A stretch of DNA of 64,000 bases from Micromonospora solifontis (GTDB lineage Bacteria; Actinomycetota; Actinomycetes; Mycobacteriales; Micromonosporaceae), in assembly GCF_003725545.1 (NCBI RefSeq), contig NZ_RJLN01000013.1:1-64000 (forward strand). The letters run 5' to 3'. The notes below the pieces were generated by a model, which was not told where the DNA came from, ran no database searches, and saw only the letters and a program-made list of their open reading frames with translations. Positions 40,600-49,668 of the stretch are shown piece by piece. The number at the start of each line of letters is the position of its first letter. The first letter of the stretch is position 1. Position numbers and translations under genes: made by a program.

Positions 40600-40926
40600 G
40601 TGAGCCCCCGTCGCAACCGTCCCCGCCGGGACGAGAACACCCAGCTGGACGCCGAGCGGGTACGCCAGGGCGTGCCGACCGTCCAGCAGTGGCGCGACGG
40701 CGACTGGCAGGTACGCGGGATCAGCGGCGGGGCGTCGGTCAAGACGTACCGCTGTCCCGGCTGCGACCAGGAGATCCGCCCCGGGGTGGCGCACGTGGTC
40801 GCCTGGCCGGCCGACGACCGGGGTGACCTGACCGACCGGCGGCACTGGCACAGCGGCTGCTGGCGGGCGCGGGACCGGCGCGGGCCGAACCTCCAGCGCG
40901 GCCGGGGCGCCCCCCGGCACGGCTGA
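40600..40926 (+). CDS. Conserved actinobacterial zinc-ribbon-like protein
   Basis: The 108-residue protein is basic, with a central KTYRCPGCDQEIRPGVAHVVAWP and RRHWHSGCWRAR. The CxxC and HxxxC pairs suggest a zinc-binding knuckle. Similar short proteins are widespread in actinomycetes with no known role. The GTG follows a leaderless-type -10 box. Confidence 0.75.
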   Translation: MSPRRNRPRRDENTQLDAERVRQGVPTVQQWRDGDWQVRGISGGASVKTYRCPGCDQEIRPGVAHVVAWPADDRGDLTDRRHWHSGCWRARDRRGPNLQRGRGAPRHG

Positions 40927-40992
40927 GCGATCTGGATCACCCTGTTTCCGCCCCGGCGGGCGGCGGGCGCGGCGGCGCGGGAAACTGGGACG

Positions 40993-41802
40993 GTGAGCAC
41001 ACCGATCCGTGCGTCGTCGATCCTGCCCGGTCACCGGGAGGACATCGAGCTGCACACCGCTGACGGGCTGACCCTGGTCGGTGAGCTGGCCCGACCGTTG
41101 GACCGGGAGCCGGCCGGCACCCTGGTCTGCCTGCACCCGCTGCCCACCCACGGCGGGATGATGGACAGCCACGTGTTCCGCAAGGCGGCCTGGCGGCTGC
41201 CCGCGCTGGCCGACCTGGCCGTGCTCCGGTTCAACACCCGGGGCACCAGCAGCGTCCGCGGCACCAGCGAGGGGGCGTTCGACAACGCCGTCGGCGAGCG
41301 CTTCGACGTGGCCGCCGCGATCGAGTACGCCGAGTTCGCCGAGCTGCCCAACATCTGGCTGGTGGGCTGGTCGTTCGGCACGGACCTGACGATCCGGTAC
41401 GGCTGCGACCCGGGGGTGGCCGGCGCCATCCTGCTCTCCCCGCCGTTGCGCTACTCCACGCCCGAGGACCTGGCCGTCTGGGCCGGGTCGGGCAAGCCGC
41501 TGACCGCGCTGGTGCCCGAGTTCGACGACTACCTGCGCCCGGACGAGGCCCGGCAGCGCTTCGCGGCGGTGCCCCAGGCCGAGGTGGTCGGGGTGCCCGG
41601 CGCCAAGCACCTCTGGGTCGGCGACGCGGAGACCGTGCTCGACGAGATCGTCCGGCGGGTCAACCCGGCCGTGCCGGTGCCGCTGCCCACCACCTGGGAC
41701 GGCCCGATGGAGACCGGCGACGTCAGCGCGTACGCGGATCGCACGGTGGCCGCGTTCGCCGACACCCCGGTCCCCGGTCCGCAGCAGCGGCGGGCGGGCT
41801 GA
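40993..41802 (+). CDS. Alpha/beta hydrolase
   Basis: The 269-residue protein has LVCLHPLPTHGGMMDS (oxyanion region, about 44-60), the nucleophile motif GWSFGTD near 125 and a terminal His in GAKHLW near 205. The fold is that of small dienelactone-hydrolase or acyl-peptidase-like proteins. Substrate is unknown. It starts with GTG and converges on the permease gene with a 3-base gap. Confidence 0.8.
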   Translation: MSTPIRASSILPGHREDIELHTADGLTLVGELARPLDREPAGTLVCLHPLPTHGGMMDSHVFRKAAWRLPALADLAVLRFNTRGTSSVRGTSEGAFDNAVGERFDVAAAIEYAEFAELPNIWLVGWSFGTDLTIRYGCDPGVAGAILLSPPLRYSTPEDLAVWAGSGKPLTALVPEFDDYLRPDEARQRFAAVPQAEVVGVPGAKHLWVGDAETVLDEIVRRVNPAVPVPLPTTWDGPMETGDVSAYADRTVAAFADTPVPGPQQRRAG

Positions 41803-41805
41803 CCG

Positions 41806-43014
41806 TCAGCGGGAGTCCTGGCGGGGGAGGATCACCTCGCGGAGGATGAGCTGGAGGGCGGCCACCGTCGGGATCGCGATCAGCGCGCCGACCACGCCCA
41901 GCAGCGACACCCCGAGCAGCGCGGCGAGCAGCGCCGCCACCTCGTTGACGGAGACCGCCCGGCGCATGATCTTGGGGTAGATGAGGTAGTTCTCCACCTG
42001 CTGGTAGATCACGAAAAAGACCAGGCAGGCGATCCCGACCGGCAGGTCGGTGGCCAGGCCGACCAGGGTCACCACCACGGCACCCAGGGTCGCGCCGATC
42101 TGCGGGATCAGGTCGGTCACCGCGACCACCACGGCCAGCGCGAACGGGTACGGCAGGCCGACCACCAGCGCGAAGACGAAGGTGGTCGCCCCGGCCAGCA
42201 CCGCGATGGCCAGCGCCCCGACCATGTACGCGCCGACCCGGGTCAGGATCTCGTCGCCGATCAGCCGGACCCGCTCTCGGCGGGAGCGCGGCACCAGCGC
42301 GTACCCGAGGTCGCGCAGCCGGTCGAAGTAGGCCAGGAAGTAGATGGTCAGCACCAGGATGGTCAGGGCCCGGAAGAGGGTGCCGAAGATCAGTTGTGCC
42401 CCGCCCAGCACACCACCGAGGAGCCGGCCGAGGGTGTCGGCGTTCGCCACGGACTGGACCCGCTGCATCACGTCGTACCGCACGACCAGGTCGTTGACCG
42501 TGGGATTGCGGCGCAGGTCCTCGACGTAGCCGGGGAGGTGCTGGATGAACTGCCCGGACTGGGTCACCACCGGCGGCACCAGGGCCAGCAGGCCGCCGAC
42601 GATGAGCAGCACCACGGTCAGCGTCACGGCCGCCACCGCCAGCCCGTGCGGCACGCCCCAGCCGCGCAGCCGGACCACCGCCGGGTGCAGGCCGACCGCG
42701 AGGAAGAGCGCGATCACCACCAGCACCAGGATGCCGGCGGAGTTGCGGACGCCCAGGAAGACCGCGTACGCCAGGAAGACGCCGAGCGCCCCGGTGAAGC
42801 CGACCAGGAAGCTGCTGCGCCGCAGCGGCTTGCCCGGTACGCCGAACCGTCCGCTCGGCTCGAACTCGGTCGGCTCGGCCAGTTCGTCGACGCCGCTGTC
42901 CGGGCGGCCGCCGGCCGGCTCGGCCCCGGCCACGCGCTCGGCCTCGGGACGCGACGCGCCCAGGGGGTCCGGGTCCTCCGGTCGCACCTCGCCCGACGGC
43001 CCGTCCTGCGTCAC
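41806..43014 (-). CDS. AI-2E family transporter (PerM/UPF0118)
   Basis: The 402-residue membrane protein has a charged N-terminal tail of about 65 residues, then about eight helices, with the family block VTDLIPQIGATLGAVVVTLVGL near 305 and YQQVENYLIYPKIM near 345. The GTG at 43014 is preceded by GGGGGAGGT. A longer arginine/proline-rich frame begins with a GTG overlapping the upstream stop, but looks non-coding. The transported molecule is unknown. Confidence 0.82.
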   Translation of the reverse strand: MTQDGPSGEVRPEDPDPLGASRPEAERVAGAEPAGGRPDSGVDELAEPTEFEPSGRFGVPGKPLRRSSFLVGFTGALGVFLAYAVFLGVRNSAGILVLVVIALFLAVGLHPAVVRLRGWGVPHGLAVAAVTLTVVLLIVGGLLALVPPVVTQSGQFIQHLPGYVEDLRRNPTVNDLVVRYDVMQRVQSVANADTLGRLLGGVLGGAQLIFGTLFRALTILVLTIYFLAYFDRLRDLGYALVPRSRRERVRLIGDEILTRVGAYMVGALAIAVLAGATTFVFALVVGLPYPFALAVVVAVTDLIPQIGATLGAVVVTLVGLATDLPVGIACLVFFVIYQQVENYLIYPKIMRRAVSVNEVAALLAALLGVSLLGVVGALIAIPTVAALQLILREVILPRQDSR

Positions 43015-43331
43015 GCGACCTCCCCCGGACTGCGCCCCGGCGTACCCGTACCGGAACGGGTGATCTCCTGCCCGGAGGGTAGCCGCAGGGTCGCCCACCG
43101 GCCATCCCTGCCGGGGCTCCGGCGTCCGGCCGGTCGCTCCCGTCGGCGTGCCCCGGGTACGGGCGGGGACGACCCGGGTCGGCAGTACGAATCGGGATCG
43201 GGCGCCGGCGGGCCGGCCGTGGGCCGATCCGACGGGCCCGGTGGGCTGCCGCGCTCCGGGCGCAGCGAGGGGCGCCGCGGCGGTGGTGGGGCGGCCCGGG
43301 CGGTCCGGCGAGGTGCCGGACGCCCGGGTGC
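43015..43331. other. Intergenic stretch upstream of the transporter
   Basis: Apart from the ribosome binding site at 43018-43026, I see no gene, clear promoter or hairpin. The reading frame of the transporter stays open through it, so a 107-residue N-terminal extension cannot be excluded. Confidence 0.5.
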
Positions 43332-45347
43332 TCACTCCTTCTCGACCGTGACCGTGCTCGGCTTGGCGCTGCGCTCGTCGGTGGTCGGCTTGGTCGGACG
43401 CTTGCCGTTCTCACCGGTGCTGGTGATCTTCGTGGGGGTGGCGCCCCGGCCACCCTCGCCCGGCACGGCGGCCACGGTCGGCTCGCCGTCCACTCCGCCG
43501 GCGCCGTCCACCGTGGTGACCGGCTCGGCGACCGGCCGAGCCTTCCCGGCGTCCGCGTCGGTCTCCGCCACCGGTTCGGCGGTCGTCGTCGCCGGCTCGG
43601 TGGCCGTCGCCGGTCCTTTGCCGTTGGGGGAGACGGCCGCGCTGCCCCGGGCGGTCACCGGTGCGGCGCCCTTCCCGGCGGTGCCCGTCGAGTCCGAACC
43701 CTGCCCGGCGTCGCCGCCGGCCGCGACGGCCAGTTCGTCGGGATCCACCGGCGTGGCGGTCAGCCCTGCGCTGGCCCCGGCGATCCGCAGCTCGGCCAGC
43801 CGGCGCTGGAGGTCGTCCGACTCCTGCCGCGACTTCCAGGTCTCCGTGCGCAGGTCGGCCAGCTCCTGCTGGGCCTGGGCGATCTCCAGCATCACCTGGG
43901 CGAGCTGCTGCCGGCCGGCGGCCACCTCCTGCTGGGTGGCGGCGAGGTGCTGCTGCGTGGTGGCCAGGTGCTGCTGGGTGGTGGCCGCGTACTCCTCGAA
44001 CTGGCGCCGGGAGGCGGCGACGTGCTCGTCGGCCTTGCGGCGCTTCCCGGTGGCCTCCTCCTCGGCGCGCTTCAGCAGCTCGGCGGCCTCCTCCTCGGCC
44101 CGCCGGCGCATGGTCAGCGCGTCCTGCTCGGCCGCCTGCCGGATCGTGGCCGCGCCCTGCTCGACCTCCCGCTGCCGGTCGGCGTACGTCTTCTCCAGCT
44201 CGTCCTGCCGCTTCTTGTGCTGCTTGTCGAGCTCGTCGCGGCGCTTGGCGTACTCCTGCTCGGCGGCGGCGCGGCGCTGGGCCAGTTCCTTGTCGGCCGC
44301 CTCGCGCCGGGCGTTGACCTCCTTCTCCACGCCGGCCCGCCAGGTGCCCAGCTCCTGCTGCGTCTGGGCCCGGGCCTGCTGCACGTACGCCTCGGTCTCG
44401 CTGCGCATCCGCTGCACGTACGCCTCGACCTCGGCGCGGTTGCGCTTGCCGGCCTCGACGGCCTCGCTGGTGAGCCGGTTGGCCTCGGTCCGCGCCCGCC
44501 CCCGGGTGGCCTTCGCCGCCTCCTCCGCGTCGTCGACGATCTTCTTGGCCTCGGCGAGCGCCTTCGCGTGGGTGGCCCGGCCGGCCTCGGCCGCGGCCTC
44601 GGTGAGGCGCTTCGCCTCCTGCTGCGCCTTGGCGTGCACCTCCTTGGCCGCCTCGCGGAGCTGGGTGGCCTCCTGCTGGGCCTTGGCCAGCGCCTCCTTG
44701 GCCGTCTCGCGCAGCCGGGCGGCCTCCTGCTGGGCCCGGGCGTGGATCTCCTTGGCGGTGTCCCGGAGCTGGGTCGCCTCCTGCTGCGCGGTGGCCAGGG
44801 CGTCCTGCGCGTTCTTCCGCAGCTTCGCCGCCTCGTCCTTGGCGGCCTTGAGGGTGGCCTCCGCCTCGGCCTTGCGGGTCGCGGTGTGCCGCTCCTCCTC
44901 GGCCCGCCGGGCGGCGAGCGCGATCTCGAAGTCCTTCAGCGCCTGGGCGGCCTGCTCCCGGGCCTCCTCGACGATGTGCTCGGCGGCGGCCCGACGGGCC
45001 TCGATCTCCTCGTTGGCGGCGGCGAGGATCTCGTCCGCCTGCTCCTCGGCCATGGTGAGGATCTGCTCGACCCGGGGGCCGAGGTGCCGGAACGAGGCCC
45101 GGTCGACCACACCCACCTGCTTGCGCACCTGGGCGAGGTCGCGTTGCAGCACCTCCACCTGGCCGGCCAGCTTGTGGATCTGGGTGTACGCCTGCTCCCG
45201 CTCGCCCGTCAGCGCCGCGATCTCGTGCTCGGCGCGAGCGACGTACCGGTCGACCTGTCGTTTGTCGTAACCCCGCAGCGCGGACTCGAAGCTGGGCTCC
45301 GTGGTCACATCACCGCCGAGCGCGAACAGTTCCTCGCCGTGCGACAT
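43332..45347 (-). CDS. Scy-like coiled-coil protein with DivIVA-type N-terminus
   Basis: The 671-residue protein opens with FESALRGYDKRQVDRYVARAEHEI, a DivIVA-like membrane-targeting motif. Residues about 40-540 are coiled coil, including four 18-residue repeats (187-258, each AQQEA.. L.. AAKE) and TTQQHLA repeats near 485. The tail of about 110 residues is disordered and rich in Thr, Pro and Gly. In Streptomyces, Scy organises the tip-growth complex with DivIVA and FilP; this version is about half its length. The FilP-like gene lies upstream. Confidence 0.8.
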   Translation of the reverse strand: MSHGEELFALGGDVTTEPSFESALRGYDKRQVDRYVARAEHEIAALTGEREQAYTQIHKLAGQVEVLQRDLAQVRKQVGVVDRASFRHLGPRVEQILTMAEEQADEILAAANEEIEARRAAAEHIVEEAREQAAQALKDFEIALAARRAEEERHTATRKAEAEATLKAAKDEAAKLRKNAQDALATAQQEATQLRDTAKEIHARAQQEAARLRETAKEALAKAQQEATQLREAAKEVHAKAQQEAKRLTEAAAEAGRATHAKALAEAKKIVDDAEEAAKATRGRARTEANRLTSEAVEAGKRNRAEVEAYVQRMRSETEAYVQQARAQTQQELGTWRAGVEKEVNARREAADKELAQRRAAAEQEYAKRRDELDKQHKKRQDELEKTYADRQREVEQGAATIRQAAEQDALTMRRRAEEEAAELLKRAEEEATGKRRKADEHVAASRRQFEEYAATTQQHLATTQQHLAATQQEVAAGRQQLAQVMLEIAQAQQELADLRTETWKSRQESDDLQRRLAELRIAGASAGLTATPVDPDELAVAAGGDAGQGSDSTGTAGKGAAPVTARGSAAVSPNGKGPATATEPATTTAEPVAETDADAGKARPVAEPVTTVDGAGGVDGEPTVAAVPGEGGRGATPTKITSTGENGKRPTKPTTDERSAKPSTVTVEKE

Positions 45348-45446
45348 GCCCCCATCCTCACACGCATCCGGCTCTGCTGGGGCGATACGGACGCCCCTGT
45401 TGGGACCTACTTCACTGAGGTGGCGAAACGGACCGGAAAGCATGAC

Positions 45447-45486
45447 GGCGCGGGGCGACACCGGTCACCCGGTGTCACCCCGCGCC
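45447..45486 (-). terminator. Terminator after the FilP-like gene
   Basis: Eighteen-base arms (45447-45464, 45469-45486) pair with one mismatch around a 4-base loop. Confidence 0.75.
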
Positions 45487-45514
45487 GCGGCTCATGCCCC
45501 GCTGTGGGTGGTGT

Positions 45515-46771
45515 TCAGCTGGCCGACTCGGCCGTGACCTTCTGCTCGCCGCCGTCGGCCTTGGCCGCCGCCTCCGGCTTGGCGCCGCCCTGCGGCACGC
45601 CCGGCACGATGCCGGCGAGACCGGAGAGCATCTGACCGAGCTGGGAGGTGACGGCGTCCTTCTGCCGGGTCAGGTCCTCGACCTCGCGGCGAGCGGCCTG
45701 GGTGGTCAGCTCGGCCTCGGTGCGGGCCTCGCTGAGCACGCGCTGCGCCTCGGCCTTCGCCTCGTTCAGCGTCTTGTCGGCCAGCGCCTTGGCCTTGTCC
45801 ACCGTCTCGTTGGCGGTGCGCTCGGACTCGACCCGGCGGGCCTCGGCCCGCTGCTCGATCTCCTTGGCCCGCTCCTGGGCGGCCCGGGCCCGCTGCTCCG
45901 CCTCGCTGACCAGCTTCTGGGTCTGCGCGACCTGGGCGGCGTGCCGCTCCGACTCCTCGCGCTCGGCCTTCTCCCGCCGCTCGGCGAGCTGCAGCTCCAG
46001 GGCCTGCAGGTCCTTGTCCCGCTTGTCCCGGGCGTCGGTGAGCAGCTTGGTCGCCTCGGCCCGCTTCTCCTCGGCCTCCCGGGCGGCCTTCGCCCGCTGC
46101 TGGGTGATCTCCCGCTCGGCGGTGGCCCGCAGGGTGGCGACCTCACGCTCGACCGTGGACTTCAGCTCGGCCACCTCGTGCGCGGTGACCGTACGCAGCT
46201 GCTTGGTCTCCCGCTCGGCGTCGGCGCGTAGGGTGTCCGCCTCGCGGCGGGCCTGCACCCGGACCTCGGCGGCCTCGCGCTCGGCGGCGGTCCGGACGCT
46301 GCCGGCCTCCCGTTCGGCGGTGGCCTTCATGGCGGCGGCCTCGGCGCGCGCCTTGTCGGTGATCTCCCGCGCCTCCAGCCGGGCGGCGGACAGGATGCCC
46401 TCCGACTCGCGCTTGGCCTCGTTGCGGTGGTCGTTGGCCTGCTCCTCGGCCAGCCGGAGGATCTGCTCGACGCGGGTGCCCAGGCCGGAGAGCGTGGGCC
46501 GGCTGTTCTCCTCGAGCTGCTTGTTGGTGTCGGCGAGCTTCTGCTCGAGCGCGCCCTGGCGCTGCTCGGCCTGGCGGAGCCGACGCTGGGCGTCGTTCAT
46601 CCGCTGCTCGGCCTCGGCGCGGGCCTGCTCGGACTGGGTCAGCGCGGCGCTCAGCCGGCCGATGAAGTCGTCGACCTGACCCTTTTCGTATCCGCGGAGG
46701 GTGACCGTGAAATCGGGCTGGGAGTTCGCGTTGTCGAAGAACGCAAGAGGGGAGGACTGCTGCTGGGGCAT
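45515..46771 (-). CDS. FilP-like coiled-coil cytoskeletal protein
   Basis: The 418-residue protein has the DivIVA-like motif FTVTLRGYEKGQVDDFIGRLSAAL at about 21-44, then nearly continuous coiled coil with short Ala/Glu/Arg repeats (ERE-A-x-R-A-x-A) to about residue 365, and a short low-complexity tail. FilP forms filament networks stiffening hyphal tips in Streptomyces. Pairing with a Scy-like gene supports the call, though other DivIVA relatives are possible. CAGTAT six bases before the ATG suggests a leaderless message. Confidence 0.78.
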   Translation of the reverse strand: MPQQQSSPLAFFDNANSQPDFTVTLRGYEKGQVDDFIGRLSAALTQSEQARAEAEQRMNDAQRRLRQAEQRQGALEQKLADTNKQLEENSRPTLSGLGTRVEQILRLAEEQANDHRNEAKRESEGILSAARLEAREITDKARAEAAAMKATAEREAGSVRTAAEREAAEVRVQARREADTLRADAERETKQLRTVTAHEVAELKSTVEREVATLRATAEREITQQRAKAAREAEEKRAEATKLLTDARDKRDKDLQALELQLAERREKAEREESERHAAQVAQTQKLVSEAEQRARAAQERAKEIEQRAEARRVESERTANETVDKAKALADKTLNEAKAEAQRVLSEARTEAELTTQAARREVEDLTRQKDAVTSQLGQMLSGLAGIVPGVPQGGAKPEAAAKADGGEQKVTAESAS

Positions 46772-46932
46772 TGGGACATACTGGCAGACGCCCCAGGGTG
46801 CTTCGCAAGAGCGGTGGGCAGCTTTCGTGTCCTCATTACATGGTCAACTTCGCTGGTCCGGCGGGACCGGACCAAACGGCGATCTTGGCAGGTCCCGGGC
46901 ACGCCGGCCGGCACCCGGGGTGGGCACGAAAA

Positions 46933-46957
46933 GGCCGCGGGCGGATCGCCCGCGGCC
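46933..46957 (-). terminator. Rho-independent terminator of ccr
   Basis: A perfect 11-bp GC stem (46933-46943 with 46947-46957) has a 3-base loop and, on the minus strand, a TTTT tract directly after it. This is the most classical terminator in the window. Confidence 0.85.
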
Positions 46958-47047
46958 CTTTGTCGGACGGCAATCAAATGGTGTCCGGCGCGATGGAAAG
47001 GCAATGCCCACTCCGCGCTTTGGTCGTGCCGGGATCAGCCGGACGGG

Positions 47048-48403
47048 TCAGTGCCCGCGGAACCGGTTGATCGCCGTTTCGTGGCGGGACCGCAACTCGG
47101 CGTCCCGGACGCCGAGGCCGTCGGCCGGGGCGAGGCAGCGCACCCCGACCTTGCCCTGGTGCGCGTTGCGGTGGACCTCGTACGCGGCCTGGCCGGTCTG
47201 CTCCAGCGGGTAGGTCTTCGACACGGTCGGGTGCACCTTGCCCAGCGCCACCAGGCGGTTGGCCTGCCACGCCTCGTGGTAGTTGGCGAAGTGGCTGCCG
47301 ACGATCCGCTTCAGGTGCATCCACAGGTAGCGGTTGTCGTACTGGTGCAGATAGCCGCTGGTGGAGGCGCAGGTGACGATCGTGCCGCCCTTCTTGGCGA
47401 CGTAGACGCTGGCGCCGAAGGTCTCCCGGCCCGGGTGCTCGAAGACGATGTCCGGGTCCTCGCCGCCGGTCAGCTCGCGGATCCGCTCGCCGAAGCGGCG
47501 CCACTCGTCCTGGTCCTGGGTCTCCTCGTCCTTCCAGAACCGGAAGCCCTCGGCGGTGCGGTCGATCACCAGCTCGGCGCCCATCTTCCGGCACAGCTCG
47601 GCCTTCTCCGGGGAGGACACCACGCAGACCGGGATGGCCCCGCCGTTGAGCGCCATCTGGGTGGCGTAGCCGCCGAGGCCGCCGGAGGCGCCCCAGATCA
47701 GCACCACGTCACCCTGCTTCATGTTCGCCCCGTGGTGCGAGACCAGCTGCCGGTACGCGGTGGAGTTGACCAGCCCGGGGCTGGCCGCCTCCTCCCAGCT
47801 CAGGTGGCGGGGCTTGGGCATCAGCTGGTTGGCCTTCACCACGGCCAGCTCGGCCAGGCCGCCGAAGTTGGTCTCGAAGCCCCAGATCCGCTGCTGCGGG
47901 TCGAGCATCGTGTCGTCGTGGCCGGCGGCGTCCTCCAGCTCGACGGAGAGGCAGTGCGCGACCACCTCGTCGCCGGCCTTCCACCGGGTCACCCCGGGCC
48001 CGGTCCGCAGCACCACGCCGGCCGCGTCCGACCCCACCACGTGGTACGGCAGGTCGTGCCGGCGGGTCAGCTCGGAGAGCCGGCCGTAGCGCTGGAGGAA
48101 CTTGAAGGTCGGCAGCGGCTCGAAGATGCTGGTCCAGACGGTGTTGTAGTTGATGGCGCTGGCCATCACCGCCACCAGCGCCTCGCCCGGGCCGAGCTCG
48201 GGGGTGGGCACCTCCTGGATGTGCAGCGCCTTGCGCGGGTCCTTGTCCCGGGTGGCCATGCCGTCGAACATCCGGGTGTCCTCGGCGCGGACCACCACGC
48301 CCCGGTAGCTTTCCGGTACCGGCAGGCCGGCGAGGCCGGCGAGTTCCCGCTCCGGCTGCGCGGATCCCTCCGCCGCCATGATCGCTTCGAGGATGTCCTG
48401 CAC
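47048..48403 (-). CDS. ccr: Crotonyl-CoA carboxylase/reductase
   Basis: The 451-residue NADPH enzyme reductively carboxylates crotonyl-CoA to ethylmalonyl-CoA, also a polyketide extender unit. Conserved blocks are MASAINYNTVWTSIFEP, HDLPYHVVGSDAAGVV, DDTMLDPQQRIWGFETNFGG, WGASGGLGGYATQ and VFEHPGRETFGASVY. The GTG at 48403 has GGGAGGT just upstream and gives the usual family length; an in-frame ATG lies 18 codons earlier. A regulon palindrome lies about 136 bases upstream. Confidence 0.94.
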   Translation of the reverse strand: MQDILEAIMAAEGSAQPERELAGLAGLPVPESYRGVVVRAEDTRMFDGMATRDKDPRKALHIQEVPTPELGPGEALVAVMASAINYNTVWTSIFEPLPTFKFLQRYGRLSELTRRHDLPYHVVGSDAAGVVLRTGPGVTRWKAGDEVVAHCLSVELEDAAGHDDTMLDPQQRIWGFETNFGGLAELAVVKANQLMPKPRHLSWEEAASPGLVNSTAYRQLVSHHGANMKQGDVVLIWGASGGLGGYATQMALNGGAIPVCVVSSPEKAELCRKMGAELVIDRTAEGFRFWKDEETQDQDEWRRFGERIRELTGGEDPDIVFEHPGRETFGASVYVAKKGGTIVTCASTSGYLHQYDNRYLWMHLKRIVGSHFANYHEAWQANRLVALGKVHPTVSKTYPLEQTGQAAYEVHRNAHQGKVGVRCLAPADGLGVRDAELRSRHETAINRFRGH

Positions 48404-48538
48404 GGTGACCTCCCGTTCGTTGCGCACCCGCACCGGGGCGGGCAGGGGTGCTGCCATCGTCGGCGCCGGTGCGACGGGACCGCCATGTCGGCAATCGACA
48501 CATCCGGCACCGGTCGCGTTCCTGTGGGGCCGGACGTT

Positions 48539-48556
48539 ACTGAACGGTAGCTAGGG
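48539..48556 (-). promoter_or_regulatory. Acyl-CoA regulon palindrome, ccr site
   Basis: Read on the ccr strand, CCCTAGCTACCGTTCAGT matches the icmA site at 14 of 18 positions and shares ACTGAACGGTA with the ecm site. It contains TACCGT, a possible -10 box. Confidence 0.6.
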
Positions 48557-48650
48557 TCGGAAGGTCTGTGTGAAAAACTGCATCGACCGATGCGTGGAGC
48601 TGTCCATGGGAACGCGGAACCACGCATTGGCGTGCTCGGTTTCCGGAATC

Positions 48651-48678
48651 GGAGGGGCCCTCGCGTCCGGGCCCCTCC
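48651..48678 (-). terminator. Terminator after mce
   Basis: A perfect 10-bp stem (48651-48660 with 48669-48678) lies eight bases beyond the mce stop, in the direction of ccr. Confidence 0.65.
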
Positions 48679-48685
48679 CTCCGGG

Positions 48686-49159
48686 TCAGCGCCCCGCGGC
48701 GGGCTCGACCAGCTCGACCAGGACGCCGCCGGCGTCCTTCGGGTGCACGAAGTTGATCCGCGAGTCGGCGGTGCCCCGCTTCGGGGTCTCGTAGAGCAGC
48801 CGGACCCCGCGCTCGCGCAGCGTCGCGCAGGCCGCGTCGATGTCGGCCACCGTGTACGCCACCTGCTGCACCCCCGGCCCGTTGCGGTCCAGGAATTTGG
48901 CGATCGTCGAGCTGGGCGACAGCGGGGCGAGCAGCTGCACGCAGCCGCCCTCGGTGGTCGGGCCGACCGCCAGCATCGCCTCGCGGACGCCCTGCTCCTC
49001 GTTGGTCTCGGTGTGCACGCAGCGCATCCCGAAGGTGCGTCCGTAGAAGTCGATCGCGGCGTCCAGGTCGGCCACGGCGATCCCGACATGGTCGATGCGG
49101 CGCAGACCGATGTCCGTGACGACGTCGGCAGCGGGCTCGACGGGGGAGTTCTCAGCCAT
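48686..49159 (-). CDS. mce: Methylmalonyl-CoA (ethylmalonyl-CoA) epimerase
   Basis: The 157-residue VOC-fold protein interconverts 2R and 2S methylmalonyl-CoA. The first metal ligand His is in RIDHVGIAVADLD; QQVAYTVADID and the final VELVEPA supply the others. Related epimerases also act on ethylmalonyl-CoA, which fits the neighbouring ccr. The ATG is seven bases after a CAGACT -10 box, suggesting a leaderless message, and a regulon palindrome abuts it. Confidence 0.92.
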   Translation of the reverse strand: MAENSPVEPAADVVTDIGLRRIDHVGIAVADLDAAIDFYGRTFGMRCVHTETNEEQGVREAMLAVGPTTEGGCVQLLAPLSPSSTIAKFLDRNGPGVQQVAYTVADIDAACATLRERGVRLLYETPKRGTADSRINFVHPKDAGGVLVELVEPAAGR

Positions 49160-49173
49160 GGCGTCAAGTCTGA

Positions 49174-49190
49174 CCTAACGATCGTTCCGG
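49174..49190 (-). promoter_or_regulatory. Acyl-CoA regulon palindrome, mce site
   Basis: CCTAACGATCGTTCCGG has the perfect palindromic core AACGATCGTT. It lies just upstream of the putative -10 box (49167-49172). Confidence 0.6.
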
Positions 49191-49668
49191 AGGGAGGTCG
49201 CAGCCAGTCGGGCATGTCACTCCCACTGACCGGGCCATGCGCCGGCGTCCCGGGCGCGAGCCTCGGTCGAACGGCCGAGCCCGGAGGAGGTCATCCCGCC
49301 GACATCCGCCGTACGCCCGAGCGGCGCGCGGCCGCGTTCCCGTCGTCCTGCTGTACGGAGGATGCCCTGCTGGACCGGTGGCGAGCAGGATTCGAACCGG
49401 CACGCTCATCAGCAATGGTCGCCCCCGGCCAGCGCTCGCGGCCCGACCCGGGGGCACCGACCGGACTCGGGGAGGTCCGAGCCGTGTGCACGGTAGGGAA
49501 GCAGCGCGGCAGGACGCCGGAGGGCAGCGCGTCCGGCCACCGGGCGCCGCCCGGCCTGGCGGTTGGCCGGCGACACCGGTGCCGATCCGGGGGTCGCCGC
49601 CGGCCTGACCGGCGAGAGTCGGGCGGCCGGGAGGCGCTCGCGGGCGCTCGGCCCCGGGAGCGGTCGGC
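49191..49668. other. Spacer with probable degraded mobile DNA
   Basis: No intact gene is supported. 49378-49425 on the minus strand resembles part of a tRNA: a T-loop-like GGTTCGAATCC, and ends that pair at six of seven positions. It is only 48 bases long. The following gene is a frameshifted phage-type gene. Confidence 0.4.

Noticed and set aside
43015..43335. 107-residue N-terminal extension of the AI-2E transporter
   Set aside because: The extension is low-complexity Arg/Pro/Gly sequence, while the internal GTG at 43014 has an excellent ribosome binding site.
42394..45270. A 958-codon + strand open frame
   Set aside because: It is the opposite-strand shadow of the Scy-like and permease genes; serine/alanine/arginine-rich, with no family motif.
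46427..48550. A 707-codon + strand open frame
   Set aside because: It lies antisense to ccr and the FilP-like gene, with no recognisable domain; a result of high GC codon bias.
49378..49425. A functional tRNA gene on the minus strand
   Set aside because: Only a T-arm and short pairing ends are seen within 48 bases; there is no anticodon arm.
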